NCBI GenBank assembly: GCA_026391555.1
Contig: JAPLEB010000030.1
Span: 1 to 49,161 of the forward strand
Direction of reading: 5' to 3'
Length of the DNA: 49,161 nucleotides
Origin: Bacteroidia bacterium
Lineage (GTDB): Bacteria; Bacteroidota; Bacteroidia; Bacteroidales; VadinHA17
Below the pieces are notes generated by a model that did not search any database, was not told the DNA's origin, and saw only the letters and a list, made by a program, of their open reading frames with translations. Shown one piece after another: positions 35,674 through 44,334 of this stretch (the first letter of the stretch is position 1; each line of letters begins with the position of its first letter). The translations under genes and the position numbers were made by a program.

Positions 35674-36408
35674 TTATTGCGTTGATAATTTGACACCGGT
35701 ATAAATACTTGCCACTCCACCTGTTAATTTTATCTGACGGGTATCAGAAAAACCTGTGAGTGCTAGTAATTTCAGGAACTCCTCATTACCCGGAAATTTC
35801 ATAACCGAATCGGGTAAATAGCTGTAAGCTGTATTGTCTTTTGAAAACAGTTTTCCGAAAAACGGCAGAATATTTCTGAAATAGAAATTATAAACCGGCC
35901 TGAACGGAAAACCTGACGGTTTCGAGAATTCAAGTACCATAATCATACCATTTTCACGGATCACCCTTTTCATTTCTGAGAGACCTTTCAATGGATCTGA
36001 AAAATTTCTTACTCCGAATGCCACCATAGCTACATCAAAAATACTATCCCCAAAAGGTATTTTCTCAGAATCGCCTGATATCAATTCTATCTTCCCGGCA
36101 AAGCCTTTTCTCTCAATCTTCTCTTTGCCAATCTCCAGCATTCTTTGGGATATATCAATACCAGCAATTTTAGCGGGATTGAGCTTCATAGCAGCAATTG
36201 CCAGATCGCCAGTACCGGTGGCAACATCCAGAATATGAGGGTTTTTATAAGACTTTGAGATTTCTATGATTGCTCTTCTTCTCCAAAGGCGGTCAATACC
36301 AAATGACAAAAAATGATTAAGAAAATCGTACCTCCATGCTATAGAATCGAACATCGATTCAACAGCGGCTTTTTTGTAGATATTCAAATTTTCTGATCGT
36401 TCTCCCAT
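35674..36408 (-). CDS. ubiE: Demethylmenaquinone methyltransferase
   Basis: A 244-residue S-adenosylmethionine methyltransferase for the last step of menaquinone synthesis (MenG/UbiE). Motif I is ILDVATGTGDLAIAAMKLNP; GIDISQRMLEIG and the family blocks DSIAWRYDFLNHFLSFGID and VRNFSDPLKGLSEM are clear. It heads a likely three-gene unit with porT (stop and start codons touch or nearly touch) and the COG2509 flavoprotein. Confidence 0.95.
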   Translation of the reverse strand: MGERSENLNIYKKAAVESMFDSIAWRYDFLNHFLSFGIDRLWRRRAIIEISKSYKNPHILDVATGTGDLAIAAMKLNPAKIAGIDISQRMLEIGKEKIERKGFAGKIELISGDSEKIPFGDSIFDVAMVAFGVRNFSDPLKGLSEMKRVIRENGMIMVLEFSKPSGFPFRPVYNFYFRNILPFFGKLFSKDNTAYSYLPDSVMKFPGNEEFLKLLALTGFSDTRQIKLTGGVASIYTGVKLSTQ

Positions 36409-36535
36409 TATAAATTAAATCACAAATATAGTTAGAAACACAATGGCAATAACTCAATTACCAACAGAATTTTATTACCTGTTAAATCTTATAATTATTT
36501 CTACTTTTACATGAAATTTAAATTAATAGTATAAG

Positions 36536-37297
36536 ATGACCAAAACTATTATGATAACCGGTGCAACAGCAGGTTTTGGAAAGGCAACTGCTTTGCGTTT
36601 TGCTAAAAATGGATATAACATTATAATAACCGGGAGGAGAAAAGAGAGACTGGATGAACTGGAAAAAGAACTTCTATCTTACGGAAAGATCAAAGTCCTG
36701 TCTCTGAATTTCGACGTCAGGAAGAAGGAGGAAGTTGCATCAGTCATCGAAAATCTGCCGGCAGAATGGAAATCAATTGACATACTTATTAATAATGCCG
36801 GTCTCGCGGTAGGTCTCTCCCGTATTGATGATGGAATTACAGATGACTGGGACAGGATGATAGACACGAATGTCAAGGGTCTCCTCTATGTTACCAGAGC
36901 GGTTGCACCACTTATGGTTGCCAGGAATACAGGGCATATCTTTAACATTGGTTCAATTGCAGGAAAAGATAACTACGAAAATGGAAATGTCTATTGTGCA
37001 TCAAAATCTGCAGTCGATTCTCTTTCGAAATCAATGCGAATTGATCTTTTAAGGAATAACATAAGAGTTACTCATATTGCCCCGGGAATGGCAGAAACAG
37101 AGTTTGCATTAGTTCGTTTTAAAGGAGATGTAGAAAAAGCAAAAAATGTATATAAAGGCATTGATGCTCTTACAGCCGATGATATTGCAGATGCAATTTA
37201 TTATTGTGCCTCTCTTCCGGCACATGTCTGCATTAATGATCTGGTAATTACACCTACTCAGCAGGCAGGGGTGAATCATAATTACAGGAGGGTATGA
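36536..37297 (+). CDS. Short-chain dehydrogenase/reductase, YdfG-like
   Basis: A 253-residue Rossmann enzyme with the glycine motif ITGATAGFGKATALRFAKNG, NNAGLAVG, the catalytic serine in IGSIAGKDNYENG and YCASKSA for the tyrosine and lysine. The GRR at the end of the second strand favours NADP. The closest type is YdfG (3-hydroxy acid or serine dehydrogenase; also malonic semialdehyde reductase). Its stop TGA lies inside the first unit of a 7-base repeat array (37292 on). Upstream AT-rich sequence has a TACTTTTA that only roughly fits a -7 box. Confidence 0.9.
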   Translation: MTKTIMITGATAGFGKATALRFAKNGYNIIITGRRKERLDELEKELLSYGKIKVLSLNFDVRKKEEVASVIENLPAEWKSIDILINNAGLAVGLSRIDDGITDDWDRMIDTNVKGLLYVTRAVAPLMVARNTGHIFNIGSIAGKDNYENGNVYCASKSAVDSLSKSMRIDLLRNNIRVTHIAPGMAETEFALVRFKGDVEKAKNVYKGIDALTADDIADAIYYCASLPAHVCINDLVITPTQQAGVNHNYRRV

Positions 37298-37440
37298 GGA
37301 ATGAGGTATGAGGAATGAGGAAAAGACAAAAGACAAAAGACAAAAGACAAAAGACAAAAGACAAAAGACAAAAGACAAAAGTTGAAGTGGGTTGAACGGA
37401 AAAACCTGTAGCCTGTAGCCTGAAACAAGCAACAATCAAC
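37292..37440 (+). repeat. Composite heptamer array: GAATGAG, AAAAGAC and CCTGTAG types
   Basis: Three different 7-base repeats follow one another. At 37292-37319 there are four units alternating GTATGAG and GAATGAG; at 37321-37381 eight perfect AAAAGAC units plus AAAAG; at 37405-37439 CCTGTAG, CCTGTAG, CCTGAAA, CAAGCAA, CAATCAA. A 23-base segment between the second and third part (37382-37404) is not clearly repeated. The array fills the gap between the SDR stop codon and the next gene. Confidence 0.9.
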
Positions 37441-37457
37441 ATTAAATAATTTAAATA

Positions 37458-38528
37458 ATGTACCAATACGAATATCTGTTTGATTTTACAAAGAATGTCT
37501 TTATGAAGATGGGATGCAGTGAGCATCACTCAACTATTATTGCCGAGGTATTTCTTGCTGCTGAATTAAGAGGCCATAGTTCTCACGGGATGATAAGAAT
37601 AAAAGACTATTACGAATTATGGAAATCCAAACGAATAAATCCTGATCCTCATATCAAAATTGTACATGAGTCACCAAGTACTGCAGTAGTTGACGGAGAT
37701 AATTCAGTAGGCATGGTAGCAGCACGAAGATCAATGGAGATTGCCATCCAGAAAGCCAAAAATGCAGGAACCGGATGGGTTGCTACCCGAAATTCCAACC
37801 ACTTCGGCATTGCCGGATATTATGCTATGATGGCTCTTGAACACGATATGATTGGTATCTGCCTGACTAACGCCAATCCTCTTGTTGCACCAACATTCTC
37901 AATAAGCAGGATGATGGGCACCAACCCTATTGCAGTCGCCATCCCCGCCTTGAAACAACCCCCATTTGTCGCCGATTTTGCTACTACACCTGTTGCCAGA
38001 GGTAAACTGGCAGTGGCAGAAAAGAAGGGTGAAAAAGTTCCGTTCGGTTTTGTTCAGGATAAGGATGGTCATCCTTCTGATGACCCCACAATCCTTAAAT
38101 CAGGAGGATCAATGCTGACTCTTGGAGGCGACAGAGTGCATGGCAGTCATAAAGGGTTTTGCCTCTCTTCCATAGTTGACATTTTCTCTGCTGTTTTCAG
38201 TGGCGCTAATTTCGGGCCGTTCGTACCACCAAGTGTTGCTTATCTTCCGGTACTCGATAAAAAAGTTGGAGAAGGAACAGGGCATTTTTTCGGAGCGATG
38301 AGAATCGATGCTTTTCAACCTGCCAATGAGTTCAAGGCAAAAATGGATGAATGGATAGAGACCTTCCGATCAGCAAAACCGGCTGATGGTCAGGAACGTG
38401 TACTTATTCCGGGAGATACTGAAAGAGAGGCTGAGGAAAAAAATATGAGAGAGGGAATAAAACTGGTACCGGCAATAAAGGATGATCTGGTTTTAATAGC
38501 CAGGGAACTTGATATTGGATTTAAATAA
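37458..38528 (+). CDS. Ldh-family (malate/L-lactate type) oxidoreductase
   Basis: A 356-residue member of the NAD(P)-dependent family of YlbC, AllD and related malate, lactate and ureidoglycolate dehydrogenases. The proton-relay histidine block is ELRGHSSHGMIRIKDYYELW; RNSNHFGIAGYYAMMALEHD, NPIAVAIPA and FVADFATTPVARGKLAVAEK are family blocks. Substrate cannot be read. It is preceded by a 7-base repeat array and followed by the core repeat at 38543. It may belong with the sugar-related genes beyond 39540 in metabolism, but is separated from them by a minus-strand gene. Confidence 0.92.
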   Translation: MYQYEYLFDFTKNVFMKMGCSEHHSTIIAEVFLAAELRGHSSHGMIRIKDYYELWKSKRINPDPHIKIVHESPSTAVVDGDNSVGMVAARRSMEIAIQKAKNAGTGWVATRNSNHFGIAGYYAMMALEHDMIGICLTNANPLVAPTFSISRMMGTNPIAVAIPALKQPPFVADFATTPVARGKLAVAEKKGEKVPFGFVQDKDGHPSDDPTILKSGGSMLTLGGDRVHGSHKGFCLSSIVDIFSAVFSGANFGPFVPPSVAYLPVLDKKVGEGTGHFFGAMRIDAFQPANEFKAKMDEWIETFRSAKPADGQERVLIPGDTEREAEEKNMREGIKLVPAIKDDLVLIARELDIGFK

Positions 38529-38542
38529 TTTCTAAACCATAT

Positions 38543-38601
38543 AAAACCCACCCCTTGCCCCCCGCCGAAGCGAGGCAGGCTCTCCCTGAAGGGGATTTTT
38601 A
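38543..38601 (-). repeat. GC-rich core element (reverse orientation)
   Basis: On the minus strand it runs AAATCCCCTTCAGGG, a segment CTCGCTTCGGCGGGGGGC that can fold into a hairpin with a TTCG loop, then AAGGGGTGGGTTTTA. The last 30 bases are very close to those of the copy at 43151-43198. It directly follows the heptamer array 38610-38651 in the same orientation. Confidence 0.75.
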
Positions 38602-38609
38602 CTTTTCAA

Positions 38610-38651
38610 CTTTTTCAACTTTTATCTTTTTACTTTTATCTTTTATCTTGT
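38610..38651 (-). repeat. Heptamer array, AAAAGAT type, 3' of the nitroreductase gene
   Basis: Read on the minus strand from the nitroreductase stop codon: ACAAGAT, AAAAGAT, AAAAGTA, AAAAGAT, then slightly irregular AAAAGTTG units. The first two units are identical to those after the Gfo/Idh/MocA stop codon (43095-43108). Confidence 0.8.
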
Positions 38652-39422
38652 TTACTGCTCCATAAATCCCTGTTCCTTTAATACCTGTAGCAAAATATTT
38701 GAGAAATAAACATTGTCAGATTTCTTGTACCTCACATCTGTAAACACCTGTGCCAGGGATGCACAATTATGCAACCCTACACTGTTCTCTTCAACATATC
38801 TTCGTGAATCTGCCCTATTCTCTTTTACATTATAAAACTTGTTGATACTTTCATTTGTGTAATCATGGTACGTCTCCTTGTGAATTATCGCCTCCAGGGG
38901 AAGCCTGTCAACCTGGTCAGGTTTCTCATCCGGCCAGCCAAGGGTAACTGTAGTAACCGGGACAACTCCTTTCGGGAGCTTCAATGCATAAATAATTTTA
39001 TGAGCATTATAAGTTGTGGTTCCGAGATAACAAATTCCGAGACCTTTTGATTCAGCAGCAATGCAAACAGTTTGTGCAATAAGCAATGCATCAATTGCAG
39101 CGGTGAAGAATGATAAAAAATTATCATAACCCGGCTCCGCATTCCTCAACCTGCACCAAATATTAAACCTGTTGAAATCAGCACAAAAAGTCAGAACAAC
39201 CGGAGCATCTGTAATCATCGTCTGGTTGAAATGAAATGGAGCAAGCTCTCTCTTTTTTTCTTCATCTCTTGTTATAATTATACTATAAACCTGCATATTC
39301 CCGGTAGTAGAAGCCCGGCATCCCATTGTGAGTAAATCGTTAAGAAGCTTATCATCAACAGGTTCTGATGAATATTTTCGTATTGTCCGTCGATCCGGTA
39401 AAATATCTGAAATTTCTGCCAT
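38652..39422 (-). CDS. Nitroreductase-family protein
   Basis: A 256-residue FMN-dependent fold. The family start is DILPDRRTIRKYSSEPVDDK, the mid block is SKGLGICYLGTTTYNA and the strand GVVPVTTVTLGWPDE. The C-terminal 70 residues (from about 187) extend past the usual nitroreductase core and contain a cysteine (LHNCASLAQV) and a charged tail. Substrate unknown. Start ATG 39422. It is a single gene read against its neighbours, and its stop codon touches a heptamer array. Confidence 0.88.
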   Translation of the reverse strand: MAEISDILPDRRTIRKYSSEPVDDKLLNDLLTMGCRASTTGNMQVYSIIITRDEEKKRELAPFHFNQTMITDAPVVLTFCADFNRFNIWCRLRNAEPGYDNFLSFFTAAIDALLIAQTVCIAAESKGLGICYLGTTTYNAHKIIYALKLPKGVVPVTTVTLGWPDEKPDQVDRLPLEAIIHKETYHDYTNESINKFYNVKENRADSRRYVEENSVGLHNCASLAQVFTDVRYKKSDNVYFSNILLQVLKEQGFMEQ

Positions 39423-39477
39423 TTTTTTTGTTATAGAATATCATACAAAGTAAATAAATTCCGGTAAACTCTTAAAA

Positions 39478-39508
39478 TTGCTTTTCAGGAAATTTATTAG
39501 TATACTTG
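39478..39508 (+). promoter_or_regulatory. Promoter of the sugar gene cluster
   Basis: TTG (39478-39480), 20 bases, TATACTTG (39501-39508): near-consensus with one change in the -7 box. The transcription start would be near 39515, 25 bases before the first gene. Confidence 0.6.
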
Positions 39509-39539
39509 TTATGGAATTTAATTTAAAAAATATAGTAAT

Positions 39540-40532
39540 ATGAGCAGACCAGTTACACTATTTACAGGTCAATGGGCAGATTTGCCATTTGAAACTGTAT
39601 GTCAGAAAGCCAAATCATTTGGCTATGACGGTTTAGAACTCGCTTGTTGGGGCGATCATTTTGAGGTTAATAAAGCCGATGAAGTATATTGCCGCAAAAA
39701 GAAAGAGATACTTGCCAAATACGGGCTTAAAGTATTTGCTATCTCTAATCATCTTGTGGGTCAAGCTGTTACGGATCGCATCGACTTAAGGCATAAAAGC
39801 ATTCTTCCGGATTACATTTGGGGAGATGGAGAACCTGAAGGTGTCCGTAAACGTGCAGCACATGAGATGATAAGTACAGCCGAAGCTGCAAAAAGGCTTG
39901 GAGTCTCAATTGTTAACGGATTCACCGGAAGCCCTATCTGGCATCTTATTTACTCTTTTCCGCCTGTTACTCCGGCTATGATAGAAGAAGGTTATGCAGA
40001 CTTTGCTGCACGCTGGACCCCAATTCTTGACAAATATCATGAACTGGGCATCCTCTTTGCTTTGGAAGCACACCCTACCGAGATCGCATTCGATATTGTA
40101 TCAGCACGCAGAACACTGAAAGCAATTAATAACCATCCCAACTTTGGATTCAACTTCGATCCTTCACACTTTGGTTACCAGGGGGTTGATTATGTGGAGT
40201 TTCTTTACACATTCGCTGAAAAGATTTTCCATGTACACATGAAAGATGTAGGATGGTCAAAAGTACCGGTTGAAGCAGGTGTTTTCGGTGGCCATACCGA
40301 ATTTGGTACACTCGGCCGTTATTGGGATTTCAAAAGCCTTGGCCATGGCAACATTGATTTTGAAGAAATCATCAGGGCGCTTAATCGCATAAGTTACAAA
40401 GGTCCTTTATCGGTTGAATGGGAAGACAGTGGCATGGACCGTGAATTCGGAGCAAAAGAGGCATGTGAATTTGTCCGCAAAGTAGACTTTCCATCATCCA
40501 ACATCGCATTTGATGCAGCATTTGAAAAATAG
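39540..40532 (+). CDS. Sugar phosphate isomerase/epimerase, xylose-isomerase-like TIM barrel
   Basis: A 330-residue cytoplasmic TIM-barrel protein. Metal and substrate positions are likely in [39 protein letters not shown] and [11 protein letters not shown]. Members of this group act as isomerases or epimerases on sugars, inositols or keto-sugars. It is the first gene of a plus-strand group with an MFS transporter, a Gfo/Idh/MocA oxidoreductase and a second exported protein of the same fold. The true substrate is unknown. Confidence 0.9.
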   Translation: MSRPVTLFTGQWADLPFETVCQKAKSFGYDGLELACWGDHFEVNKADEVYCRKKKEILAKYGLKVFAISNHLVGQAVTDRIDLRHKSILPDYIWGDGEPEGVRKRAAHEMISTAEAAKRLGVSIVNGFTGSPIWHLIYSFPPVTPAMIEEGYADFAARWTPILDKYHELGILFALEAHPTEIAFDIVSARRTLKAINNHPNFGFNFDPSHFGYQGVDYVEFLYTFAEKIFHVHMKDVGWSKVPVEAGVFGGHTEFGTLGRYWDFKSLGHGNIDFEEIIRALNRISYKGPLSVEWEDSGMDREFGAKEACEFVRKVDFPSSNIAFDAAFEK

Positions 40533-40590
40533 ATCATAATACAAAACAACAATTAACTTTTTAAGCTAATTAAAATCTAACAATCGCAAA

Positions 40591-41844
40591 ATGGAGACTA
40601 TAAAGAAAAACCAATTATTTAATGCAAGCTGTGTTGCATTAGTTGTTACAGCACTGGCCTTTGCAACCAGAGGTTCGTTTGTTGAAGCATGGGCAACTGA
40701 ATTTAACCTGACCCATACCGAAGTGGGATGGATTATTGGTACCGCCTTCTGGGGTTTCACCCTGGCAATGATTTTTGGCGGACCACTGGTAGATATCATT
40801 GGAATCGGAAGGATCATTTCAATTGCATTTTTCTGCCATGTAGCCGGAATAATTCTGACTATTATTGCAACAGGTTTCTGGTCATTATTCATCTCCACAT
40901 TGCTAATCGGCGTAGCCAACGGAAGTGTAGAGGCTGCATGTAATCCATTGATAACAAGCATGTACACAGACCAGAAAACACGCCGGCTTAACCGCTTTCA
41001 TGCCTGGTTTCCAACAGGTATAGTTATCGGAGGTTTGGCTGTGTTTCTGTTTAATAAGTTTGGTCTGGCCGACTGGCGCTATGCAATGGGAATAATGTTA
41101 CTTCCGACTTTTGCTTATGGTTATATGTTTCTTAATAGGGAGTTTCCGCAGACGGAGCGTGTTGTTTCAGGTTTTACTTATAAAGACATGTTAAAAGCAT
41201 GTGTCAGTCCTCTGTTCCTCTTCATGGCATTCTGCATGATCCTTACAGCAGGAACTGAACTGGGTACAAATCAATGGATTTCAGCATTACTGGCAAATGT
41301 TTCTGACAACCCTATCCTTTTACTGGTATGGATATCAGGTATCATGGCTCTTGCACGTCAGTTTGGAGGTACTCTGATACATAATCTTAAGTCAACCGTT
41401 GTATTGCTAACCTCTTCTATCCTGGCTTTTGCCGGATGCATTCTGATGGGTTACACCAGCGGAGCATTGGTTTTTGCATCTGCAGGCATTTTTGCGTTAG
41501 GTGTAGCATTTTTCTGGCCCTCAATGTTAGGATTTGTATCTGAGAATATCCCTCAAAGCGGGGCTTTAGGTCTTGCAATTATGGGTGGTATCGGCTTCCT
41601 TGGCGGAGCAATTGCCCAGCCTGTTCTGGGAGCAATCTTTGATGCACAAACTATTGCAGCTGTACCGGCAGGTCAAACAGCAGAAGTTCTGAAAGCAGCA
41701 TTAGCCGGAACACAGGAGGCTGCAATATGGGCTCAGTCCCAGCTTGCAGGAGGTGCCCATACGTTAAGATTTGTTGCATTTGTCCCGGCTGTCCTGATTA
41801 TGTTCTTTTCTATCCTGCATATCTGGAAAAGAAAACAGGTTTAA
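40591..41844 (+). CDS. MFS transporter of the sugar cluster
   Basis: A 417-residue protein with twelve hydrophobic helices. The A-motif analogue is FGGPLVDIIGIGRI and the helix 4-5 region has a conserved NGSVEAACNPLITSMYTDQK block of the sugar/cyclitol branch. It follows the first isomerase by 58 bases and is likely in the same operon. The loop near 355-390 (AVPAGQTAEVLKAALAGTQE) is periplasmic or cytoplasmic and unusually rich in alanine. It likely takes up the cluster's substrate. Confidence 0.88.
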   Translation: METIKKNQLFNASCVALVVTALAFATRGSFVEAWATEFNLTHTEVGWIIGTAFWGFTLAMIFGGPLVDIIGIGRIISIAFFCHVAGIILTIIATGFWSLFISTLLIGVANGSVEAACNPLITSMYTDQKTRRLNRFHAWFPTGIVIGGLAVFLFNKFGLADWRYAMGIMLLPTFAYGYMFLNREFPQTERVVSGFTYKDMLKACVSPLFLFMAFCMILTAGTELGTNQWISALLANVSDNPILLLVWISGIMALARQFGGTLIHNLKSTVVLLTSSILAFAGCILMGYTSGALVFASAGIFALGVAFFWPSMLGFVSENIPQSGALGLAIMGGIGFLGGAIAQPVLGAIFDAQTIAAVPAGQTAEVLKAALAGTQEAAIWAQSQLAGGAHTLRFVAFVPAVLIMFFSILHIWKRKQV

Positions 41845-41846
41845 TT

Positions 41847-41880
41847 AAAGACAAAAGATAAAAGACAAAAGATAAAAGTA
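41847..41880 (+). repeat. Heptamer array, AAAAGAC/T type, after the MFS stop codon
   Basis: AAAGAC, AAAAGAT, AAAAGAC, AAAAGAT, AAAAGTA, starting two bases after the stop codon at 41844. It is followed directly by a core element and then a looser A/G-rich stretch (41927-41958) up to the next ATG. Confidence 0.85.
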
Positions 41881-41925
41881 ATCCCCGAGGAATCCCCTCC
41901 TTGGAGGGGAAAGGGGTGGATTAAA
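41880..41925 (+). repeat. GC-rich core element
   Basis: AATCCCCGAGGAATCCCC, then the hairpin CCCCTCC / GGAGGGG (41894-41900 with 41903-41909), then AAAGGGGTGGATT. It has the same order (AATCCCC, hairpin, GGGGTGG, TT) as the copies at 25838, 38543 and 43151. Confidence 0.7.
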
Positions 41926-41960
41926 ATAAGTAAAAAAGGCAAAAGTTTAAAGTAAAAAAT

Positions 41961-43094
41961 ATGAAGAAGATAAGAATGGGAATGATTGGCGGCGGTATTG
42001 GTGCATTTATTGGGGATGCTCACCGTCGAGCCTCTCGTATTTGCAATGATTTTGAGCTTGTGGGAGGAGTTTTTGATATTGACTATGAAAGGAGCAAACA
42101 GTTTGCAAAAAAAGAGAGCATAAGTCCCGACCGCTGCTATAAAAGTGTTGATGCACTTATTAAAGCAGAGTCATCCATGCCTGCAGACAAACGGATGGAG
42201 ATCGTAACCATAGTAACACCGAATGCACTCCATTATCCTTTTGCAAAAAGTCTTCTCAGCGCCGGCTTTCATCTGGTTTGCGAGAAGCCAATGACCATGA
42301 CAGTAAAGGAAGCAGTAGAATTGGAAAAACTGGTTGCAAAAAAGAAACTGACTTTTGCACTGACTCACACTTATACCGGATATCCAATGATCCGCCAGAT
42401 GAGAGATCTTATTTCCAAAGAAGTCCTTGGCACAATCCAGCGTATTGATGCACAATACTATCAGGGATGGATCAATTCTATCATTCATGGTACCGGCAGC
42501 AGGATAACAGGGGTCTGGAGGCTTGATCCGAAACATGCAGGAGCCAGCAGTTGTGTGGGTGATATCGGTGTCCATGCCTTTAACCTTATCGAATACACAA
42601 CCGGTCTGGAGGTGAAAGAAGTACTCTCTGATCTAAATCCTGTTAAAGAGGGGATCAAACTTGATCTTGATGGGACTGTTTTAATACGTTTCAGTAAAAA
42701 ACTAAAAGGAGTTATCAGGGCGAGCCAGGTTTGCGGGGGAGAAGAGAACAACCTCACAATTGCAGTTTACGGATCAAAAGCCAGCCTTAAGTGGGGCCAG
42801 GAGAATCCTAATTATCTTTATATGTTAAGCGACTCGGAGCCAACAAAAATATTTAAACCGGCTCATGGATTCAATGATCCCCTTGCAGAAGCCAGTCATA
42901 CAATGCCATCGGGTCATCCTGAAGGTATCTATGAAGCACTTGCTAACATATATAAAGGTACTGCAAAATCGATAAGAGGTGAGAAATTTAATTCCGGTGA
43001 ATTCCCGACTGTTCATGACGGTGTAAGAGGAATGAAGTTTATTCATTCGGTTGTTGAATCAAACAAGGGTGGAAACATCTGGGTTAAGGTATAA
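41961..43094 (+). CDS. Gfo/Idh/MocA-family oxidoreductase
   Basis: A 377-residue NAD(P)-dependent enzyme. The Rossmann entry is IRMGMIGGGIGAFIGDAHRR; the family EKP motif is LVCEKPMTMTVKEA; the C-terminal domain has the sheet expected of this fold with DIGVHAFNLIEYTTG. It has no signal peptide, so it acts in the cytoplasm on a sugar or cyclitol, often at C3. The gaps on both sides of it are filled with heptamer arrays and core elements. Together with the two TIM-barrel proteins it suggests oxidation and isomerisation of an imported sugar or inositol. Confidence 0.92.
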   Translation: MKKIRMGMIGGGIGAFIGDAHRRASRICNDFELVGGVFDIDYERSKQFAKKESISPDRCYKSVDALIKAESSMPADKRMEIVTIVTPNALHYPFAKSLLSAGFHLVCEKPMTMTVKEAVELEKLVAKKKLTFALTHTYTGYPMIRQMRDLISKEVLGTIQRIDAQYYQGWINSIIHGTGSRITGVWRLDPKHAGASSCVGDIGVHAFNLIEYTTGLEVKEVLSDLNPVKEGIKLDLDGTVLIRFSKKLKGVIRASQVCGGEENNLTIAVYGSKASLKWGQENPNYLYMLSDSEPTKIFKPAHGFNDPLAEASHTMPSGHPEGIYEALANIYKGTAKSIRGEKFNSGEFPTVHDGVRGMKFIHSVVESNKGGNIWVKV

Positions 43095-43150
43095 ACAAGA
43101 TAAAAGATAAAAGATAAAAGATAAAAGATAAAAGATAAAAGATAAAAGTC
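43095..43150 (+). repeat. Heptamer array, 8 units, after the Gfo/Idh/MocA stop codon
   Basis: ACAAGAT, then six perfect AAAAGAT units (43102-43143), then AAAAGTC. The first base follows the stop codon TAA (43092-43094) directly. Confidence 0.9.
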
Positions 43151-43198
43151 GAAGCGCAGCGAAAATCCCGCTTCGGCGGGGGGCCAGTGGTGGGTTTA
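43151..43198 (+). repeat. GC-rich core element with TTCG hairpin
   Basis: GAAAATCCCGC, TTCG loop and GCGGG (stem 43167-43171 with 43176-43180), then GGGCCAGTGGTGGGTTTA. It nearly matches the minus-strand copy at 38543-38601 over its right half. Confidence 0.75.
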
Positions 43199-43216
43199 AT
43201 ATTAAAACAAAAGACA

Positions 43217-44230
43217 ATGGAAAGTATTAAAAGATCAAAAAATCAGGTATCGCGACGTAAATTTTTAGAGCTTACAGCCGCGGCCGCAGCATTTTCAGTA
43301 ATTCCCATTAATTTTAGTTACGGAAGTGAGTCACGACTTCAGAAGGGAAATAAACCCAATTCTAAGTTCGGAGGTGTTCAGGTTGGAGCTATTACATATA
43401 GCTGGCGCAGCATGCCATCCAATGCTGAAGACATCCTTCAATATTGTCTCCAGAGCGGGATAAACTCGATTGAGCTTATGGGCGATGTCGCTGAAAAATA
43501 CGCGGGTCTTCCACCGGGTCCAGCCAAGCCGGTACGACGTGCTGCTATGTCTGATGCAGAAAAAGGAACTTATAATAAAGCCAACAAAGATGCAACAGAA
43601 GCACAACGCGAATGGCGTATCTCTGCTCCTATGACAAAATATGTGGAGCTTCGCAAGATGTACAATAATGCAGGTGTGGATATCCATATTGCAAAATTTT
43701 CACCTGAGAATTGGTCAGACGAAGAGATAAATTATTCATTCAAAGCAGCTAAGGCACTGGGAGCCAAAGGTGTATGCAATGAAATCGGAGATAATGCATG
43801 TAAACGAATGGGCCCTATCGCTCAGAAGAACGGTATGTATGCTATTTTTCATCAACACCTTCAACCGGGTGAACCGGGCTGGACATTTGACAAGTTCCTG
43901 GAATATTCCCAGGCTAATATGCTCAATTTTGATGCCGGACATTATTTTGGAGTAACAGGCTTGCATCCCAACGGTATAATCGAAAGACTTCATGACCGGA
44001 TTGTAAGTGTTCATCTCAAAGATAAAACAGGGCCAAAAGGCAACCCGCCCAACACCAACATGTCATGGGGAAAAGGGGAAACTCCTATTGCCGATATTCT
44101 TTTACTTATTAAAAAGAATAAATGGCCGATCAATGTCGATATTGAGTTGGAATATCCTGTACCTGAAGGTTCGGATGCGGTGGCAGAGGTCAAAAAATGT
44201 GTTGAATTCGCCAAAGCGATACTTGCTTAA
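43217..44230 (+). CDS. Tat-exported sugar phosphate isomerase/epimerase-like TIM barrel
   Basis: About 337 residues. A twin-arginine signal is clear (SRRKFLELTAAAAAFSVIPI near residues 12-31), so the protein folds with its metal in the cytoplasm and is exported. The mature part is an AP endonuclease-2 / xylose-isomerase-type barrel with ITYSWRSMPSNAEDILQYCL, FHQHLQPGEPG, NFDAGHYFGV, VSVHLKDKTG and DIELEYPV as likely metal and substrate positions. ATG 43217 starts right before the Tat motif; an upstream in-frame start lies inside the repeat. It closes the sugar cluster. The same fold on both sides of the inner membrane hints at a pathway split between periplasm and cytoplasm. Confidence 0.9.
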   Translation: MESIKRSKNQVSRRKFLELTAAAAAFSVIPINFSYGSESRLQKGNKPNSKFGGVQVGAITYSWRSMPSNAEDILQYCLQSGINSIELMGDVAEKYAGLPPGPAKPVRRAAMSDAEKGTYNKANKDATEAQREWRISAPMTKYVELRKMYNNAGVDIHIAKFSPENWSDEEINYSFKAAKALGAKGVCNEIGDNACKRMGPIAQKNGMYAIFHQHLQPGEPGWTFDKFLEYSQANMLNFDAGHYFGVTGLHPNGIIERLHDRIVSVHLKDKTGPKGNPPNTNMSWGKGETPIADILLLIKKNKWPINVDIELEYPVPEGSDAVAEVKKCVEFAKAILA

Positions 44231-44334
44231 CAGAAAGACGGTCTATGATGGAATCAATCCACATTATAAAAGTTGCTCCGTATCTGTTTTCGAGCTCCTC
44301 CTTAACGAGGCTTACATTTACTTAAAACACATGA

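Noticed and set aside
37321-37381. Regular short repeats that could suggest a CRISPR array (also 43095-43150)
   Set aside because: The units are 7 bases long and directly adjacent with no spacers, and no cas genes are present.
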